In this document: positions 62,148-64,000 of the stretch, one piece after another | How the letters are laid out: the number at the start of each line of letters is the position of its first letter | How positions within the stretch are numbered: the first letter of the stretch is position 1 | Assembly: GCA_964418745.1 (NCBI GenBank) | Contig: CAYQMX010000001.1 | Location: 186,001-250,000 of the forward strand | Direction: 5' to 3' | DNA length: 64,000 nucleotides | From: Scleromatobacter sp964418745 | GTDB taxonomy: Bacteria; Pseudomonadota; Gammaproteobacteria; Burkholderiales; Burkholderiaceae_C | Made by a program: the position numbers and the translations under genes | Notes under the pieces: generated by a model | The model's input: only the letters and a program-made list of their open reading frames with translations | What the model was told of the DNA's origin: nothing | Database searches by the model: none

Positions 62148-63250
62148 TGGCCACGACCTCCGCACGCCGCCTCGTGGCCGGGTTCCTGCTCGGCGCGCTG
62201 GCGTTCGTCGCCGCCGTGCCGCTGCTGGGCACCTGGCGGCGCGGCGCGCTGCCGGCCTCGGCCAGCACGGCGTTCGACGTCGACCCCGGCCTCCTCGACG
62301 CCGGCGGCCTGCTGCGGCGCGCCGGCGTCTCGACGCGGCCCCGGCAGGTGGTGGTCGGCAAGGACGGCTGGCTGTTCCCGGGCGACCAGTACGCACAGGC
62401 ACTCAGCGTCAAGCGGCAAGCGGCCTCGGCCGCCGACCTGGACGCGGCGCAGCGCATCGCCGACGCCACGCGCGCCTGGCGCCAGTGGCTGGCCGGCGCC
62501 GGTGTGCGCGACTACTGGGTGCTGGTGTGCGCCGACAAGGACTCGGTCTACCCCGATCGCCTGCCCGACTGGGACCGGCCGGCCGGCGGCTCGGCGATGG
62601 ACGCGACGATGGCGCGCGCCGACCCCGCCGTGGTGGTCGACTCGCGGCCCGCGCTGCGGCGCGAGCGGGCATTCGACGGGCCGCCGCTGTACGCGCGCAC
62701 CGACTCGCACTGGACCGCGCGCGGCGCCTGGGCAGCCTACCGGGCGCTCGCGCAGGCCGCCGCGCGCACGTCGGCGACGCCCGCGTGGCTGCACGACGGC
62801 GATGTCGGCTTCGCGGCCATCGACCTGCCCGAAGGCGACCTCGGCCACATCCTGCCCAGCGCGCATCCGGCGCGCGACACGGGCGCGCGCGCGACGTTCG
62901 CGGGGGCGTGGGACGACGGCCGCACGCAGGGCGACGCCGCCACGGGCGTCGCGGTGAGCGCCGGCAGCCTCGGGATCGCGCAGCCGCTGCGGCACGCGCT
63001 GCGCATCGTCTCGCCGCACGCGCTGAACCGGCGCCGCCTGCTGTGGCTGCAGGACTCGACCGGCGCGGCGTTGCTGCCCTACGTCGCCGCCACGTTCGCC
63101 GAGGTGATCGAGATCGACCGCGCCTCGACGACGCCGGCCCAATGGGGGGCGCTGGTGCGCAGCCTGCGGCCCGACGCGGTGCTGGTCTCGGTGGTCGAGC
63201 GCAATGCCCGTGCCGACTGGTTCCAGGCGCTGCCGCCGTCAGCTCAGTAG
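62147..63250 (+). CDS. AlgJ/AlgX-like SGNH-fold acetyltransferase partner
   Basis: A 367-residue protein with an N-terminal membrane anchor/signal (LVAGFLLGALAFVAAVPLLG). The AlgJ/AlgX start QVVVGKDGWLFPGDQ and the catalytic pair DSHW (D186-S-H188-W) are present. The expected nucleophile block is LLWLQDSTGAALLPY, a GDS-like motif with Gln in place of the usual Gly. It would complete acetyl transfer in the periplasm, taking acetyl from the MBOAT partner. Translationally coupled to it by a four-base overlap. Confidence 0.86.
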   Translation: MATTSARRLVAGFLLGALAFVAAVPLLGTWRRGALPASASTAFDVDPGLLDAGGLLRRAGVSTRPRQVVVGKDGWLFPGDQYAQALSVKRQAASAADLDAAQRIADATRAWRQWLAGAGVRDYWVLVCADKDSVYPDRLPDWDRPAGGSAMDATMARADPAVVVDSRPALRRERAFDGPPLYARTDSHWTARGAWAAYRALAQAAARTSATPAWLHDGDVGFAAIDLPEGDLGHILPSAHPARDTGARATFAGAWDDGRTQGDAATGVAVSAGSLGIAQPLRHALRIVSPHALNRRRLLWLQDSTGAALLPYVAATFAEVIEIDRASTTPAQWGALVRSLRPDAVLVSVVERNARADWFQALPPSAQ

Positions 63251-63859
63251 CGCCGACAGCCGGTCGGGGTGGATATGCAGGCCCACCAGGCCGGCGACGC
63301 CCATCAGCACGCCGGCGCCGGCGGGCAGCAGGCTCAGGAGGTACAGCCACAGCAGCTGCGTCAGCGACGAGACGGCCAGCATCGAGATCGCGATCGCCAG
63401 CAGCGCGTCGGACAGGTCGAACTGGTCGTCGCGGTAGTTCAGCGCGTCGTAGTTCGCCTGGTCGGCGTTGGCCTGCGCCATCACGTCCTGTTTCTTCTGC
63501 GCCTGCTCCCTGGCGAGCTGCTCGTATTTCGCGACGGCCTGCGCGTAGCCGGCCTGCGCGGCGGCCGGCTGCGAGGGCTGCTGCAGCCGCAGCTGGGTGG
63601 CCGCGGATTCGGCGATCTCCTGGCGCACGTTGCGCGCCTGGTAGTACGACCAGTGGTCGATCTTGTCGGCCTGGGCCTGCTGCATCGCCTGGCAGATGTT
63701 GTCGTCCTTGACCTTGCAGATGCCCATGAAGGTGGCCAGCAGGGCGACGGTGATCGCCACCGCGGCGTTCAGGCGCGCCCGGCGGACGTGTTCGGACGGT
63801 GGCGTCTCGTCGCCGAATCCGGAGGGTTCGGCAACCAGTTCGAGCGGATCGAGTTCCAT
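63239..63859 (-). CDS. DUF4337 family membrane protein
   Basis: A 206-residue inner-membrane protein with DUF4337 layout. An N-terminal helix (LNAAVAITVALLATFMGI) is followed by ICKVKDDNICQAMQQAQADKI with DHWSYYQARNVRQE, the family signature, then a coiled, Gln/Ala-rich periplasmic or cytoplasmic segment and two C-terminal helices (ALLAIAISMLAVSSLTQLL, LLSLLPAGAGVLMG). Function unknown. It converges with the SGNH gene and overlaps its 3' end by 12 bases. Confidence 0.9.
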   Translation of the reverse strand: MELDPLELVAEPSGFGDETPPSEHVRRARLNAAVAITVALLATFMGICKVKDDNICQAMQQAQADKIDHWSYYQARNVRQEIAESAATQLRLQQPSQPAAAQAGYAQAVAKYEQLAREQAQKKQDVMAQANADQANYDALNYRDDQFDLSDALLAIAISMLAVSSLTQLLWLYLLSLLPAGAGVLMGVAGLVGLHIHPDRLSALLS

Positions 63860-63987
63860 GGGGTCTTTCAGGTCAGGTCGCGGAGCGGCGATTTGACACC
63901 CTGCGCGCGGTCGCGCGGCGGCGCTCCTTCACGAAGCTGACGTCGGGCGCGCGGCCCGGTGTCGCAGCGCCGAAGTATGCTTGCGGG

Positions 63988-64000
63988 ATGTACGAGCCCT
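63988..64000 (+). CDS. Possible start of a further gene, cut by window edge
   Basis: The last 13 bases read ATG TAC GAG CCC T. A -10-like TATGCT (63976-63981) ends exactly six bases before the ATG, the same arrangement as at lpxC, argB and the cyclo-ligase gene. Too short to identify. Confidence 0.35.

Overview
The window is GC-rich (about 70 % by eye), densely packed chromosomal DNA of a betaproteobacterium. Gene content and order point to Burkholderiales: dusB-fis-purH, argB followed by a HAD nucleotidase and slmA, a phasin with an Ala/Lys/Pro tail, YidB, and PCuAC with an OprC-like copper receptor. A Rubrivivax/Leptothrix/Methylibium-like genus would fit, but the genus is inference. No rRNA, tRNA, CRISPR array, insertion sequence or phage gene was recognised.

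Layout. 1-2000: EnvZ/OmpR-type two-component pair on the minus strand; the regulator gene carries an apparent frameshift. 2138-4918: small secreted protein, membrane fatty-acid hydroxylase, lpxC and an unknown gene. 5155-11270: complete RND efflux system (adaptor, pump, outer-membrane channel) plus a small lipoprotein. 11287-12984: minus-strand operon of an ArsR-type regulator and three membrane proteins behind a clear promoter/operator. 13110-19909: VOC protein, then the minus-strand block dusB-fis-purH, lysophospholipid acyltransferase, CdsA-like protein, ruvC and an unknown gene, then a YqaA-type membrane protein. 20002-24576: M32 carboxypeptidase, a divergent oxidoreductase/LysR pair and a patatin. 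24746-27921: phasin divergent from a two-domain fatty acyl-CoA reductase, then a CusF-like protein. 28087-32936: argB, EamA transporter, nucleotidase, slmA, LysR and a TfoX-domain protein. 33037-36531: copper uptake locus. 37040-39611: 5-formyl-THF cyclo-ligase, two GST-like proteins and a DUF192 protein. 39673-44324: four-gene envelope operon (DUF4331 protein, lipoprotein, repeat protein, HupE/UreJ-like protein), divergent from a sedolisin-type lipoprotein protease. 46757-55108: FAD oxidoreductase, a 54-residue basic protein, secreted proteins, GH18, patatin, YidB, a divergent FtsH-like protease and an H-NS-like protein. 55109-59647: periplasmic copper defence operon. 59661-64000: FAH-family hydrolase, MBOAT/SGNH acetylation pair, a DUF4337 protein and the first codons of another gene.

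Themes. Copper appears in three places: uptake (OprC-like receptor, PCuAC, DUF2946), a CusF-like periplasmic protein, and oxidation/detoxification (multicopper oxidase, CopC, CopD, TolC-like). Lipid and storage metabolism appears in lpxC, the hydroxylase, the acyltransferase/CdsA-like pair, two patatins, the phasin and the acyl-CoA reductase. Several genes have a -10-like hexamer exactly six bases before the start codon, which suggests leaderless transcripts. The loci most worth testing are the DUF4331 operon, the reductase/phasin pair, the pump-less copper operon, the divergent FtsH and the tiny basic protein.
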